Source: Merluccius polli
Taxonomy: Eukaryota > Chordata > Actinopteri > Gadiformes > Merlucciidae
Length of the DNA: 64,000 nucleotides
NCBI GenBank assembly: GCA_030340625.1
Contig: JAOPHQ010000919.1
Span: 1 to 64,000, forward strand
Direction: 5' to 3'
Part shown: positions 12,380-63,391 of the stretch, in pieces
Numbering within the stretch: the first letter of the stretch is position 1
Layout: the number at the start of each line of letters is the position of its first letter
The notes under the pieces: generated by a model
Seen by the model: the letters and a program-made list of their open reading frames with translations, nothing else
Databases searched by the model: none
Told to the model about the DNA's origin: nothing
Program-made: the position numbers and the translations under genes

Positions 12380-13122
12380 AGAGAGATGGTAACCTCCTTA
12401 CAGATCATCAGAGCTACATGGTTGATATAGCCAGACTAACACCTGTGGATAGGCTGGTAGAAGGTAAGATGTTTTTTTACACCTGAACCTGTAGCAAGCG
12501 ATGAAGGGTCTAATATTTCTTCATACAATTGATGGATCTTCTAGATTGCAAGGCATGTCATTTCTGCAAGTCTGATCTCAATTGTCAAGGTTACTTTTGT
12601 ACATCTGCTCGATAGTAATAACTAATAACAATATTAATAACAAAAAACAGTTACATATATTGTATGATACTGATACATTGAGACATTTATGTTTAAGTTC
12701 ACAATGCATTAAAACCTAAATCCGTGAACCAATACAGGGCTGACAGGGCTGATTTACAATTGCTGTGGAACGACAAAACGTCTGTATTAAATGGTTCCCT
12801 TTTATTGATGGTAATTAATTTACATTCAGGATATATTGGATAATTGAACATATCCTCTTTCTCAGTCTTGGTCATCAATTTGAGTTGAAGTCAAGGAAGA
12901 AAAGCATTTCCAACTCATCTTGATCTGAACTTGAATCCGTTATTGGTTGAAAAGTTGCCTGCATGGAGAAGACCAAATCAAATTCCTAGTATCTGTATAC
13001 ATGGCGAAATATAGTTGATTGAATTGATTGAATTGAATTGAATTATTATAGCTTCTTCTTAAAAGTGCTGATTCATCTTTAGTTGCCTTCCTGCCATCCT
13101 ATTTCACACATCCTTATTTGTG

Positions 13123-13151
13123 TTTCTAACCAAGCCTGTACTTCCCTGTAG
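13123..13151 (+). promoter_or_regulatory. fut7: Probable splice acceptor and branch point of the fut7 coding exon
   Basis: A near-consensus branch site TTTCTAAC (13123-13130) is followed about 20 nt later by a pyrimidine tract and an AG (CTTCCCTGTAG, ending 13151). The next AG downstream is not until 13983. If used, this acceptor places the whole minisatellite in the 5' untranslated part of the fut7 exon. This is an inference from signals only. Confidence 0.5.
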
Positions 13152-13963
13152 CTCATGACCCAACTTTCTCTGGCCCCTCACACCGCTCATCACCCAACTC
13201 CTGTTCCTCTGGCCCCCCTCCCACCGCTCATCACCCAACCCCTGTTCCTCTGGGCCCCTCCCACCGCTCATCACCCAACCCCTGTTCCTCTGGCCCCCTC
13301 CCACCGCTCATCACCCAACCCCTGTTCCTCTGGCCCCCTCCCACCGCTCATCACCCAACCCCTGTTCCTCTCGCCCCCCTTCCACCGCTCATCACCCAAC
13401 CCCTGTTCCTCTCGCCCCCCTCCCACCGCTCATCACCCAACCCCTGTTCCTCTGGGCCCCCTCCCACCGCTCATCACCCAACCCCTGTTCCTCTGGGCCC
13501 CCTCCCACCGCTCATCACCCAACCCCTGTTCCTCTGGGCCCCCTCCCACCGCTCATCACCCAACCCCTGTTCCTCTGGGCCCCCTCCCACCGCTCATCAC
13601 CCAACCCCTGTTCCTCTGGGCCCCCTCCCACCGCTCATCACCCAACCCCTGTTCCTCTGGGCCCCCTCCCACCGCTCATCACCCAACCCCTGTTCCTCTG
13701 GGCCCCCTCCCACCGCTCATCACCCAACCCCTGTTCCTCTGGGCCCCCTCCCACCGCTCATCACCCAACCCCTGTTCCTCTGGGCCCCCTCCCACCGCTC
13801 ATCACCCAACCCCTGTTCCTCTGGGCCCCCTCCCACCACTCATCACCCAACCCCTGTTCCTCTGGGCCCCTCCCACCGCTCATCACCCAACCCCTGTTCC
13901 TCTGGGCCCCCTCCCACCACTCATCACCCAACCCCTGTTCCTCTGGCCCCCCTCACACCGCTC
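13152..13963 (+). repeat. 41-bp minisatellite in the fut7 leader
   Basis: About 20 tandem copies of a 41-bp unit (CCACCGCTCATCACCCAACC followed by CCTGTTCCTCTGGGCCCCCTC). Units from 13440 on are nearly identical; the edge units are more diverged. The first (with CTTTCTCTGGCCCCTCACACC) and last (ending CCCTCACACCG) copies resemble each other and probably preserve the single ancestral sequence just before the fut7 start. The array contains no AG dinucleotide and only one ATG (13155). That ATG opens a 316-codon frame overlapping the fut7 start out of frame. Confidence 0.95.
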
Positions 13964-13966
13964 CAA

Positions 13967-15097
13967 ATGCACTCCTTCTCCAAGCTGTTCACCCTCTGCA
14001 TCCTGCTCAGCCTCTCCTCCTACCTCTTCCTCCTGGGCTTCTTCGCCCCCAGCTCCCCCTGCCCGCAGCCCGCCACACCCGCACCCCCACCGCCCAAACC
14101 CCTGAACCTCAGCATCCTGCTGTGGCACTGGCCCTTCGGGGCCTCCTACTCCCTGGCAGGGGACCCCTGCCGCGAAATGTACAATATCACCGGCTGCTTC
14201 CTCAGCGACAACCGCTCCACCTTCTCCACCGCCGACGTCGTGGTCTTCCACCATCACGAGCTGCGCTGGGCACGCCCCCCATCCTCCTCCCCATCCTCCT
14301 CCTCCTCCTCCCCATCATCATCCTCCTCCTCCTCCTCCTCCGCCCTGCCCCTGCACCTCCCCCGCCCGCCCTCCCAGCGGTGGGCCTGGATGTCCCTGGA
14401 ACCGCCGGCCGTCAACGGAGACCTCAGCCCGTTCAACGGCCTCTTCAACTGGACCGTGAGCTACCGGCGCGACGCCGACGTGCCCATCCCCTATGGCAGG
14501 ACCGTGCGCAGGGGGGCGGAGGAGGAGGAGGGCGACGACGACGACGACGCCCCCTCCGCCCGGAACCGGTCCTGCCTGGCCAGCTGGGTGGTGAGCCGGT
14601 ACAAGCCCACCCAGGCCCGGGCCGCCGTCTACGGGCGTCTGAGCCGACGCATCCCCGTGGAGGTGTACGGCCTGTGGGCACGCAGGCCCCTGGCGAACCG
14701 GCAGCTGCTGCCCACCATCGGCCGCTGCTACTTCTACCTGGCGCTGGAGAACTCCGAGTCCAGGGACTACATCAGCGAGAAGCTGTGGAGGAACGGGTTC
14801 GGGGCCGGAGCGGTGCCGGTGGTGCTGGGCCCCAGCAGGGCCACGTACGAGGCCCTGGCGCCGCCCGGCTCCTTTATCCACGTGGACGACTTCGGCAGCG
14901 TGGAGGCGCTGGCACACCACCTGCGGAGAGTGGCAGCCGACGGCGCGGCGTACGCGGAGTACTTCCGCTGGCGGCGGACGCACGCGGTTCGCAGGTGCGA
15001 GGACTGGCGCGAGCGGCTGTGTCAGATCTGCGCGCGCTACCCCCAGCTGCCCGCGCACAAGGTGTACCGCGACCTGGACACGTGGGCGAACGGCTAA
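13967..15097 (+). CDS. fut7: Alpha-(1,3)-fucosyltransferase 7
   Basis: Complete 376-codon single-exon reading frame for a type II Golgi enzyme. It would transfer fucose from GDP-fucose to the GlcNAc of sialyl-lactosamine, making sialyl Lewis x for selectin ligands (family role). Residues 7-27 are the membrane anchor, followed by a Pro-rich stem. ILLWHWPF (50-57) opens the catalytic region. FNWTVSYRRDADVPIPYG (160-177) is the acceptor-side motif. YFYLALENSESRDYISEK (255-272) with RNGFGAGAVPVVLG is the donor-binding alpha-1,3-fucosyltransferase motif. CQIC (352-355) is the conserved C-terminal cysteine pair. There are potential N-glycosylation sites at 73, 82, 161 and 200. Human FUT7 has 342 residues; the extra length here is mainly a Ser run (106-125) and an acidic run (185-194). 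The start matches the human N-terminal spacing but has a weak context (C at -3). GC-rich codon use contrasts with AT-rich flanks. Confidence 0.93.
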   Translation: MHSFSKLFTLCILLSLSSYLFLLGFFAPSSPCPQPATPAPPPPKPLNLSILLWHWPFGASYSLAGDPCREMYNITGCFLSDNRSTFSTADVVVFHHHELRWARPPSSSPSSSSSSPSSSSSSSSSALPLHLPRPPSQRWAWMSLEPPAVNGDLSPFNGLFNWTVSYRRDADVPIPYGRTVRRGAEEEEGDDDDDAPSARNRSCLASWVVSRYKPTQARAAVYGRLSRRIPVEVYGLWARRPLANRQLLPTIGRCYFYLALENSESRDYISEKLWRNGFGAGAVPVVLGPSRATYEALAPPGSFIHVDDFGSVEALAHHLRRVAADGAAYAEYFRWRRTHAVRRCEDWRERLCQICARYPQLPAHKVYRDLDTWANG

Positions 15098-16084
15098 AGG
15101 GCGGTGCGTGCGTGCGTGCGTACGCGTGGCTCTAGGTTTCTTTTGGCAACGTGTGAGAGAAATACAAAAAAATGAGTCATTTTGTGACTAAGTGGTGAAG
15201 CTTTTTGGGGATCCAGTAGAGAAGCGTGTGTGACGTATTTTTCTATTAGGCTACGATAACCACACGGTGGTTGCGAGATCAGAGGCGATCAACGGTTTGT
15301 TGCAAAACCCCACAAACTGACTGCTCCACGTCATTCAGTGTGACTTGGGTCACACTCTGAATTCACGCTTCCTCTTTCCCCTTTTTTTATATATATATTT
15401 TTGATATTGATTGATTGATATTGGAGGAACAGGAAATGACATATTTTGTTGCCGGGTAAACTTTGCTGAGCAAGCTACTTTACTGACAGAGCTCTCCTAG
15501 TTTACTCACTCCAACTGAAAATGTTACGTGTACAATCACCACCTTTTTGACAATAAGGGGGGGCTAAGTCACGCCCACCTCATGCGTCACGTCTGGACCT
15601 TAGAAATGTAAAAGGTTGTATGGGCGTCAACAGAGCTAAATAGCAAAATATCATTTGATTTCGTCATGTCATGTAGGCTACCAGACTGTGTAACGCCAAC
15701 ATAAGTTAAGTGGTGCAGAGTATGGCTCAAAGAGGTAGCAAAAATGTATGGATACTCGCATAAATCTGCATAAATCCGTTTCAGTCTGCTTAATTTTTTG
15801 TACGTACACAGTTGTAACCATTTCCTTTTTAAAAACAAATTAGATGTCTTAATGTGGAAAATTCAATTTAAATTAGACAAACCCTGCCAGGAATATTTCA
15901 TCGAGATTCAGATTGAAATCGATTTTTTTTTAAAATTTAGCTACGTTGACTCCCGTACAACTTTTTCCGTTTCTAAGGTCCAGGCGTGATGTGTAAGGTG
16001 AGCGTGACACAGAATATGATTGGTCGTTTGTATATGTAACTTTTGTGAAAGCGAATTTTGCCCGCAAACGCTGTTATTGTGTAT

Positions 16085-16170
16085 TATACCATGGCCTGGG
16101 TGAATACTCGATTCTGATTGGCTGGATAGATGTGCATTATTTTTCGATACATCCAAGGCTATAACGCGAG
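16085..16170. mobile_element. Partial MITE, TTATACCATGG family
   Basis: TTATACCATGGCCTGGGTGAATACTCGATTCTGATTGGCTGG (in two blocks from 16085) matches, apart from one base, the reverse complement of the right end of the element at 35733-35997. Only one end is clear here. Confidence 0.6.
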
Positions 16171-16267
16171 TGGCCTCATCACTGGTCTAAAGATTAATGC
16201 GCTGAACGAAACGTTGTAACTGTCAACTTTGACCGGACTCGGACAGGACTACGTTTAGAAAGCTTAT

Positions 16268-16401
16268 AGAGACGATCTTAGTAACGACATGGCAACGTTA
16301 CCTTATAATAAGTAAATAACATTGCCTTATTACTTGTTACCTTATGGAGTATTACTTGTTACCTTATTACTAAGGTAATAAGGTAACAAGTAATAAGGCA
16401 A
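16268..16401. repeat. Foldback of the 53-bp repeat
   Basis: 16268-16303 is an inverted copy of part of the 53-bp unit found further right (GACGATCTTAGTAACGACAT...). Next come arms of 23 bp (16322-16344 and 16379-16401) that are exact reverse complements (TTGCCTTATTACTTGTTACC...). A second nested pair (16351-16369 and 16376-16394) allows an alternative fold. Confidence 0.85.
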
Positions 16402-16439
16402 CATTACATTATTACTCTGGTAACGTTGCTGTGTCGTTA

Positions 16440-17325
16440 CTGAGATCGTCTCTATTTACTGGAGTAATAAGGTAACGTTGCCATGTCGTTACTAAGGTCG
16501 TCTCTATTTACTGGAGTAATAAGGTAACGTTGCCATGTCGTTACTAAGGTCGTCTCTATTTACTGGAGTAATAAGGTAACGTTGCCATGTCGTTACTTAT
16601 GGTGCGTTCTATTTGTCCACCCGACTCGATCTGCGAGTCGGATTTCCGAGTAACGAACCGGAAGTTGCAAATAGAACGCCCCCGAGGTACTCGTCAACTC
16701 GTCTGAACTCGGAGGACATGAGTACAGTAACAAAGATGGCTACTCCGAACTGGCTAGAGACGCTCCATGTTGCTATGACAACAATGCCGATTCTTGAGCA
16801 GAAAGCAGTAGCCTAACGTTATCAAAACGGAATATTCAGATATCAAACTGTAATGAACATGTGAAATCCGCGGTGGGTGCACCGTAAACGAGATAATCAC
16901 TATAAATGTTACGAAACGTCCAAACTGCCTATTGCAACCAAGCACATTGTGAAATATTGGGTAATTTCTCTGTGATCAATGTGTCTATATTTAATTAACG
17001 TTTAAACACAGAATGATACTCTTTTTCAAGCATATTAAAGTCGCGTCCATCTTTTCTCCGACTCGTTTTGTTGTGTGCCAAATAGAACGCAAAAAACCCG
17101 GGGTCACTCGTTTTCCGAGACGGATGTGACGTCACACCCGAGCTGCAAGTCGCGATTACGAGACAAATGGAATGCACCATAAGATCGTCTCTATTTACTG
17201 GAGTAATAAGGTAACGTTGCCATGTTGTTACTAAGATCGTCTCTATTTACTGGAGTAATAAGATAACGTTGCCATGTCGTTACTAAGATCGTCTCTATTT
17301 ACTGGAGTAATAAGTTAACGTCCGC
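16440..17325 (+). repeat. 53-bp tandem array interrupted by a MITE
   Basis: Three copies (16440-16597) and three more (17180-17325) of a 53-bp unit beginning GATCGTCTCTATTTACTGGA and containing AATAAGGTAACGTTGCCATG. The element at 16600-17179 splits the array. Confidence 0.9.
16600..17179. mobile_element. MITE inserted in the 53-bp array
   Basis: 580 bp with terminal inverted repeats TGGTGCGTTCTATTTGTC and (reverse of the right end) TGGTGCATTCCATTTGTC, 16 of 18 matching. It is flanked by TTA on the left and TAA on the right, where neighbouring uninterrupted copies read ACTAAG. A 3-bp TWA target site would fit PIF/Harbinger, but the family call is inference. No coding capacity. Confidence 0.75.
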
Positions 17326-18334
17326 ATTCGATATGAATCTCATGTTAACTGACATTAGGCATTAGTCAGACCCATATATTTCTCCGGTCATTTGCTGTTT
17401 GTTTACTAGCACACACAATGTAGTGCGAGCTAAAAGTTGTACTTTTGAGACAGAATTACCCCAAAATATGAATCAACACCCTTATATTTGTATTGTCGTC
17501 GTGGATTATCCCTTACTTGGATTGTCAATAAAATATTGTTATTATATAATATATACAATAATATTGTTAATGTCATTTTGTCCTAGGCTACTTGATTTGA
17601 TTCTACACTTTAACTAATTTGAACTATCAGAAATTATACCAGCAGCCCACTGACTAAACAATGGTATACTATTTTATACAGTCTATGTATAATCCCCAAA
17701 ACGTAAAATGTCCTAAAAATTACTTGAAGAAAAACACTGGGTGTAATGGGTGGACTGAAATAAATACCAGAATACATTAGGTGAGATAACTGGGTAATAC
17801 AAGGCCTAATACTTTAGTTTAGTAGTAGCCTACGTAGATATAAGATAATACTTTCTTGATTCCAGATGGGAAATTCGGCAATGATGATGACTCTCCTTTA
17901 TACTGGTGAACAGACACGACAGACAAAGTTTCAGTTCAGATAATATAAATATTGATTTATTTCACTTTTCCCCAGCGCCAGCATATCCACATGCATGCCA
18001 AACATTCTTACGAGTGGTACATCCCTTGTACAGACCTGAGTATGTAACAAGGGTATTTAGCCGACATAAAGCTTTCCTCAACAAGACACAGAAAGATTGA
18101 GCGAAAATAAAGCAAGTAAGTAAAACAGTCCGCGGGTTTTAAACGACTTATCGGAAGAGAAGGATAGAGCAGAGGTTTAGAGAATACAATAAATCAAACA
18201 TAATAGTGTGATTAAAACCATCGATACCAAAACACTATGTTTGTTCCATAGGCTCAACCCCCAAACAGTAGCCTACTGCAAAAATTGGTTGAAAAATCTC
18301 CTCCAAAATGAAGCTGTTAAATCTTTCTTAAAGT

Positions 18335-18550
18335 TCTGCAGTATTAACCATGAGTACTGTAGTTTTAACCAGTATTATTGTAGTTCTAACCAGTACCTAC
18401 TGTAGTTCTAAACAGGAGAACTGTAGTGTTAACTAGTAGTACTAGTTATTATCAGTAGTACTGTAGTTTCAACCAGAACTGTAGTTTTAACCAGTAGAAT
18501 AGCCATCTTCAGTGTGAAGGAACTAATGTGATTCAGTGAGAGTACAGTAG
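18335..18550. repeat. Degenerate tandem repeat, TACTGTAGTTTTAACCAG-type
   Basis: About eight imperfect copies of an 18-24 bp unit (ACTGTAGTTYTAACCAGTA). No function seen. Confidence 0.7.
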
Positions 18551-19000
18551 TTTTAAACAGTAGCTACAAACCAGAAATCACCTCTGTGAGTTGGCTGCCA
18601 TAACAATTCAAATCTATGAAACAAAAATGAATACATTACTTTTTCTTGCTGCTGATTTAATGGGGAGTGTTTTTTATCTGTGGTATGCTAATTATGTTTT
18701 TTAGTGTAGAATGATCTTGGTGGTTATCAGTGAAAAAAAAGTCTAATGTTAAGATGGCTGCAAACTCACAAAATGTGGTTGAGGTTGAGTCAGAATATTT
18801 TAAGAGCAGCCACAGAAAGCAGCTTTCCTGAGAGTCAACCACAATAGGCCACTTTTTTATAACACAGGGTTCCCACACACCAGCCATAGCAGATATTCAT
18901 ACGTTGAATTCGCTCCAGATAACATTACAACAAGGTGTGATGTTGATCAGTCATTACAAGCCATCTAGCCATTTGTGACTTCACAAGTGGGTGTGTCCAT

Positions 19001-19083
19001 CCAGATGTACGATGGAGAGATCGACCTACCATACCCAGTGGACTGTACCAACTGGTAGGCTGATCTATCCATCATACATCTGG
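19001..19083. other. 31-bp-stem imperfect hairpin
   Basis: 19001-19031 (CCAGATGTACGATGGAGAGA...) and 19053-19083 form a stem with 27 Watson-Crick pairs, one G-U pair and three mismatches around a 21-nt loop. Size and stem quality resemble a microRNA precursor, but a very short inverted-repeat transposon relic is equally possible. Strand is undetermined. Confidence 0.6.
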
Positions 19084-19384
19084 GTGTCATTCTACATTCG
19101 CAGTTCATTAAACCACAGTATTATGATATGCGAAATGTTGGGTGGGATGTGGACTGTGGGAAAGAACATAATACATTAATTAAAGCCTAGTTGACTCTCT
19201 AGTTTGTATGGGAACCCCGTGTATTCAACAGGAACAACACAAAAAGAAAAAACAAAGTACAACAGTTCGGGCATTCGAGTAAATAAACATCTAGACAAGA
19301 CAGGGGTGTAGTACAGTTAGACTGCAGACACATCTGTCTCTTCCACGTTAGCAGCAGTATAGGCCTACAGAGGAACACACACCT

Positions 19385-20096
19385 GGGGGCGTGTTCACAA
19401 AAGTATCTTAAGAACAAAAATCTTCTTAGCTGCTGTTTTTTCTTAAGATTGGACTTACGAAGAAAGTTAAGAAAAACTGCTATTCACCAAATGATATCTT
19501 AAGGATGTTTGTATCTTTCTTCTTAGATCATTTGTTATGGAAAAACTTTAGATTAAATGGGATTTGTGAAATGCATTCTTGATTTTCTTCTTAACTTTAA
19601 GATAAAAGTTTGCTTGTCTTAAGTGTGTCACATTGAGAAGTTATGCCTCGATATTAATTCATAATATTGATTTTATAGTTTTAATTGCTTCTATTTACAT
19701 CTCATTGTAAGGTGTTGCTACTCACTGATTACAAAATTGCATGATATTATTTATTATTGTTATTTTTATTATCATTTTTATTTTTATTATTATTGTTATT
19801 ATTATTATTATAGAAAAAATACATAGGTAAAGGCTACTACACACTATGCTTACTATGCAATTTGTTAATCACTTGATTGATTTTCACTTATCCACACAGA
19901 TTGGCCCAAAAGTGAGACCACTTAAATTAAAGTTCCCAAGAATGGAATTAAATAACTTCTTAAGAAATAAATGTAATAAGGACAGCAAGGAAATGGAGGT
20001 AAGGAAAACATGAGTAATTGTAGTTAAGAAGTTAGAACGTCTTCTTGGTGAAACGTGTTAACAATAATCCTAAGATACTTTGGTGAATCCGGCCCC
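19385..20096. mobile_element. 712-bp MITE
   Basis: The left end GGGGGCGTGTTCACAAAAGT and the reverse-complemented right end GGGGCCGGATTCACCAAAGT, each followed by ATCTTA, are inverted repeats. The interior is AT-rich with many CTTAAGA motifs and no open frame. Target-site duplication is unclear. Confidence 0.75.
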
Positions 20097-20735
20097 AGGA
20101 GAGAGGGATGTGAGGTACCTCTGGGTCAGAGTGCTAGGTAGAACCGTTTCAAAAGGACTCTGAAATCATTCAAGTTATATTGTGTTTATAGAGAGCATGT
20201 TCACACAGGAAACTTGCCGAGAACTGTACAGGAAATGCATATTTATTCATTTTTACTTTTATTTTTCGCCATAGCACAGCTTCATCAAATCATGCATAGA
20301 GGAACAAGAGCAAAGGACAACACAATGTCAAAAAACATACGATTAAAACTTACGATTCCAACGTACTGTTACGCGTTACGATGCTGGGGTGTGTTGCTGT
20401 GTTACATTTCCATTCAATGTTCAGAACATGAACCAAAGGCGGATTGGGGAATTAAAAAAGGACTGAGACTAGAAGGATTTGACCCAGAAACATCTCTAAT
20501 CTCGGTGGGTGAATGTGAAAATGTGACTGCATCTGAACACACAGTCTTTGATTGGCGCTCCAAGCAGAGAATAAAACCGAAAAATGAAACTCAAATGAAA
20601 GCACATTCTATCCCAGAGATCAGCTACTTGTTCCGACTCCCTGATAATACTTATGCTAATAAAACATCTCTGCTACCTTAACGTGATGATTAAATCTCAA
20701 AAGTTAACAGCTTGCGACTACGTGATAAGGAGTGT

Positions 20736-20935
20736 TTGTAGTATAGTGGAGTGGTTAGGGTGTTCCACTCCCAGCCGAAGGTACTAGGTTTAAACCCCAA
20801 TGTCCGTAGCATAACCTGTAGGAATCCTTGAGCTAAGACACCCAAAAACGCTCCACCTGCTCCTTAATGACCTGTAACTGAATCCATTGGAAGCTGCTCC
20901 GGATAAAAGCGCCTGCTAACTGACGTGGATAGTAA
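20736..20935 (+). mobile_element. tRNA-derived SINE
   Basis: Head GTATAGTGGAGTGGTTAGGG, then CCCAGCCGAAGGTACTAGG and a degraded B box (GGTTTAAACCCC). The body has CTGCTCCTTAATGACCTGTA and the tail CGGATAAAAGCGCCTGCTAA. Same family as the copies at 2985, 32760, 38570 and 63488. Confidence 0.8.
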
Positions 20936-21780
20936 TATTTGTCAGAATGAATCGTAGAAGGATATAAAGAGCAATAATAAATAAAGAATAGCACACACAC
21001 AGAACAGAGGTAGGGAACCACTGATAGGCCAAGTGGGTCGTGTGAGAGATGGAGGGACAGGTAGCAACAAGACTCGAGTCTCTTCTGCAGGGGCCGGTTA
21101 CACCAGCTTTGGGTAAGTTCAAACAAAGTCTAGTTATAATGTAAGTGTTTACTCAGTCAGGGTTTACACATTACTAAATCAAAATGGGTTGCACCACACA
21201 AACTAGTTCTCATGTAGCAGTAAGTATTTAATATTTACACCCCTAAGCAGGTGTAAACAGTGTAAATGGTGGCAGTTGGTGACAAAAGAATAATCAGCAA
21301 AATACTTTTTAACTTGTGTTAAAAAGTTACTTTAGAGTAGATGTCATGAGTACAACAAAACATACAGTCAATTGCGACTCATGCAAATCGATGTCTTCCT
21401 CTCGGGTCCTAAGTTGTTACTAGTTAGGACATTACTTACATATCGGTGGTGCAACCAAATTTAGTACTAGTAGTTCTACAAATTTAGTAGAACTACTAAA
21501 TTTGAAAGTAACTAGTGGTTACTAAGGACGTTTAAGTAAGTTTACGCACAGACTTAGAAATCAACTTACACATAGCTGGTGCAGCCTAGTACAGGAAACT
21601 ACCGTCTTCTAACCATCTTACTTTTCTACTTCCTGTTAGCTGTTTACTCCCATTGCACCATCAGACTTCCTCCCGCTACATCACCTTCCTGCATCATGTG
21701 CACCACCCAAAGATTCAGTGCACCTGATAATGTTTGTGTGTGTGTGTTTGTGTGTGTGTAAAGTAACTTAACTGACATAT

Positions 21781-21804
21781 CGTGTGTGTGTGTGTGTGTG
21801 TGTG
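21781..21804. repeat. (TG)n adjoining the npdc1 stop codon
   Basis: About 12 TG units lie 7 bp past the npdc1 stop, so they are transcribed in the 3' untranslated region as (CA)n. Confidence 0.9.
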
Positions 21805-21810
21805 TCCAGG

Positions 21811-63391
<41,581 letters not shown>

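Larger units (their letters stand above)
11101..13122. other. abca2-fut7 intergenic, no gene seen
   Basis: AT-rich noncoding DNA with TAA and TTTA microsatellites, an inverted-repeat block at 11759-11896 and a GA array at 12302-12375. No exon is recognisable. An untranslated first exon or promoter for fut7 could be here but shows no signature I can defend. Confidence 0.6.
15098..21810. other. Convergent fut7-npdc1 interval, repeats only
   Basis: The 3' untranslated regions of fut7 (plus) and npdc1 (minus) must end here, but I could not fix either poly(A) site. The remainder is transposon-derived: a MITE fragment at 16085, a foldback at 16322-16401, a 53-bp tandem array split by a MITE (16440-17325), a hairpin at 19001-19083, a 712-bp MITE at 19385-20096 and a SINE at 20736. 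Between 17330 and 18300 I see nothing recognisable. Confidence 0.6.

Noticed and set aside
13155..14105. 316-residue Pro-rich protein
   Set aside because: Frame created by the 41-bp minisatellite; it cycles all three frames and overlaps fut7 out of frame. Reported only as a possible regulatory upstream ORF.
14318..15058. 246-codon minus-strand frame over fut7
   Set aside because: Shadow of GC-rich fut7 codons; no conserved domain, while the plus strand has all fucosyltransferase motifs.
20214..20681. 155-codon plus-strand frame with a hydrophobic start
   Set aside because: One frame of this length is expected by chance in this much AT-rich DNA. Part of it (GACTAGAAGGATTTGACCC) recurs at 27350 in a repeat, and I recognise no family.
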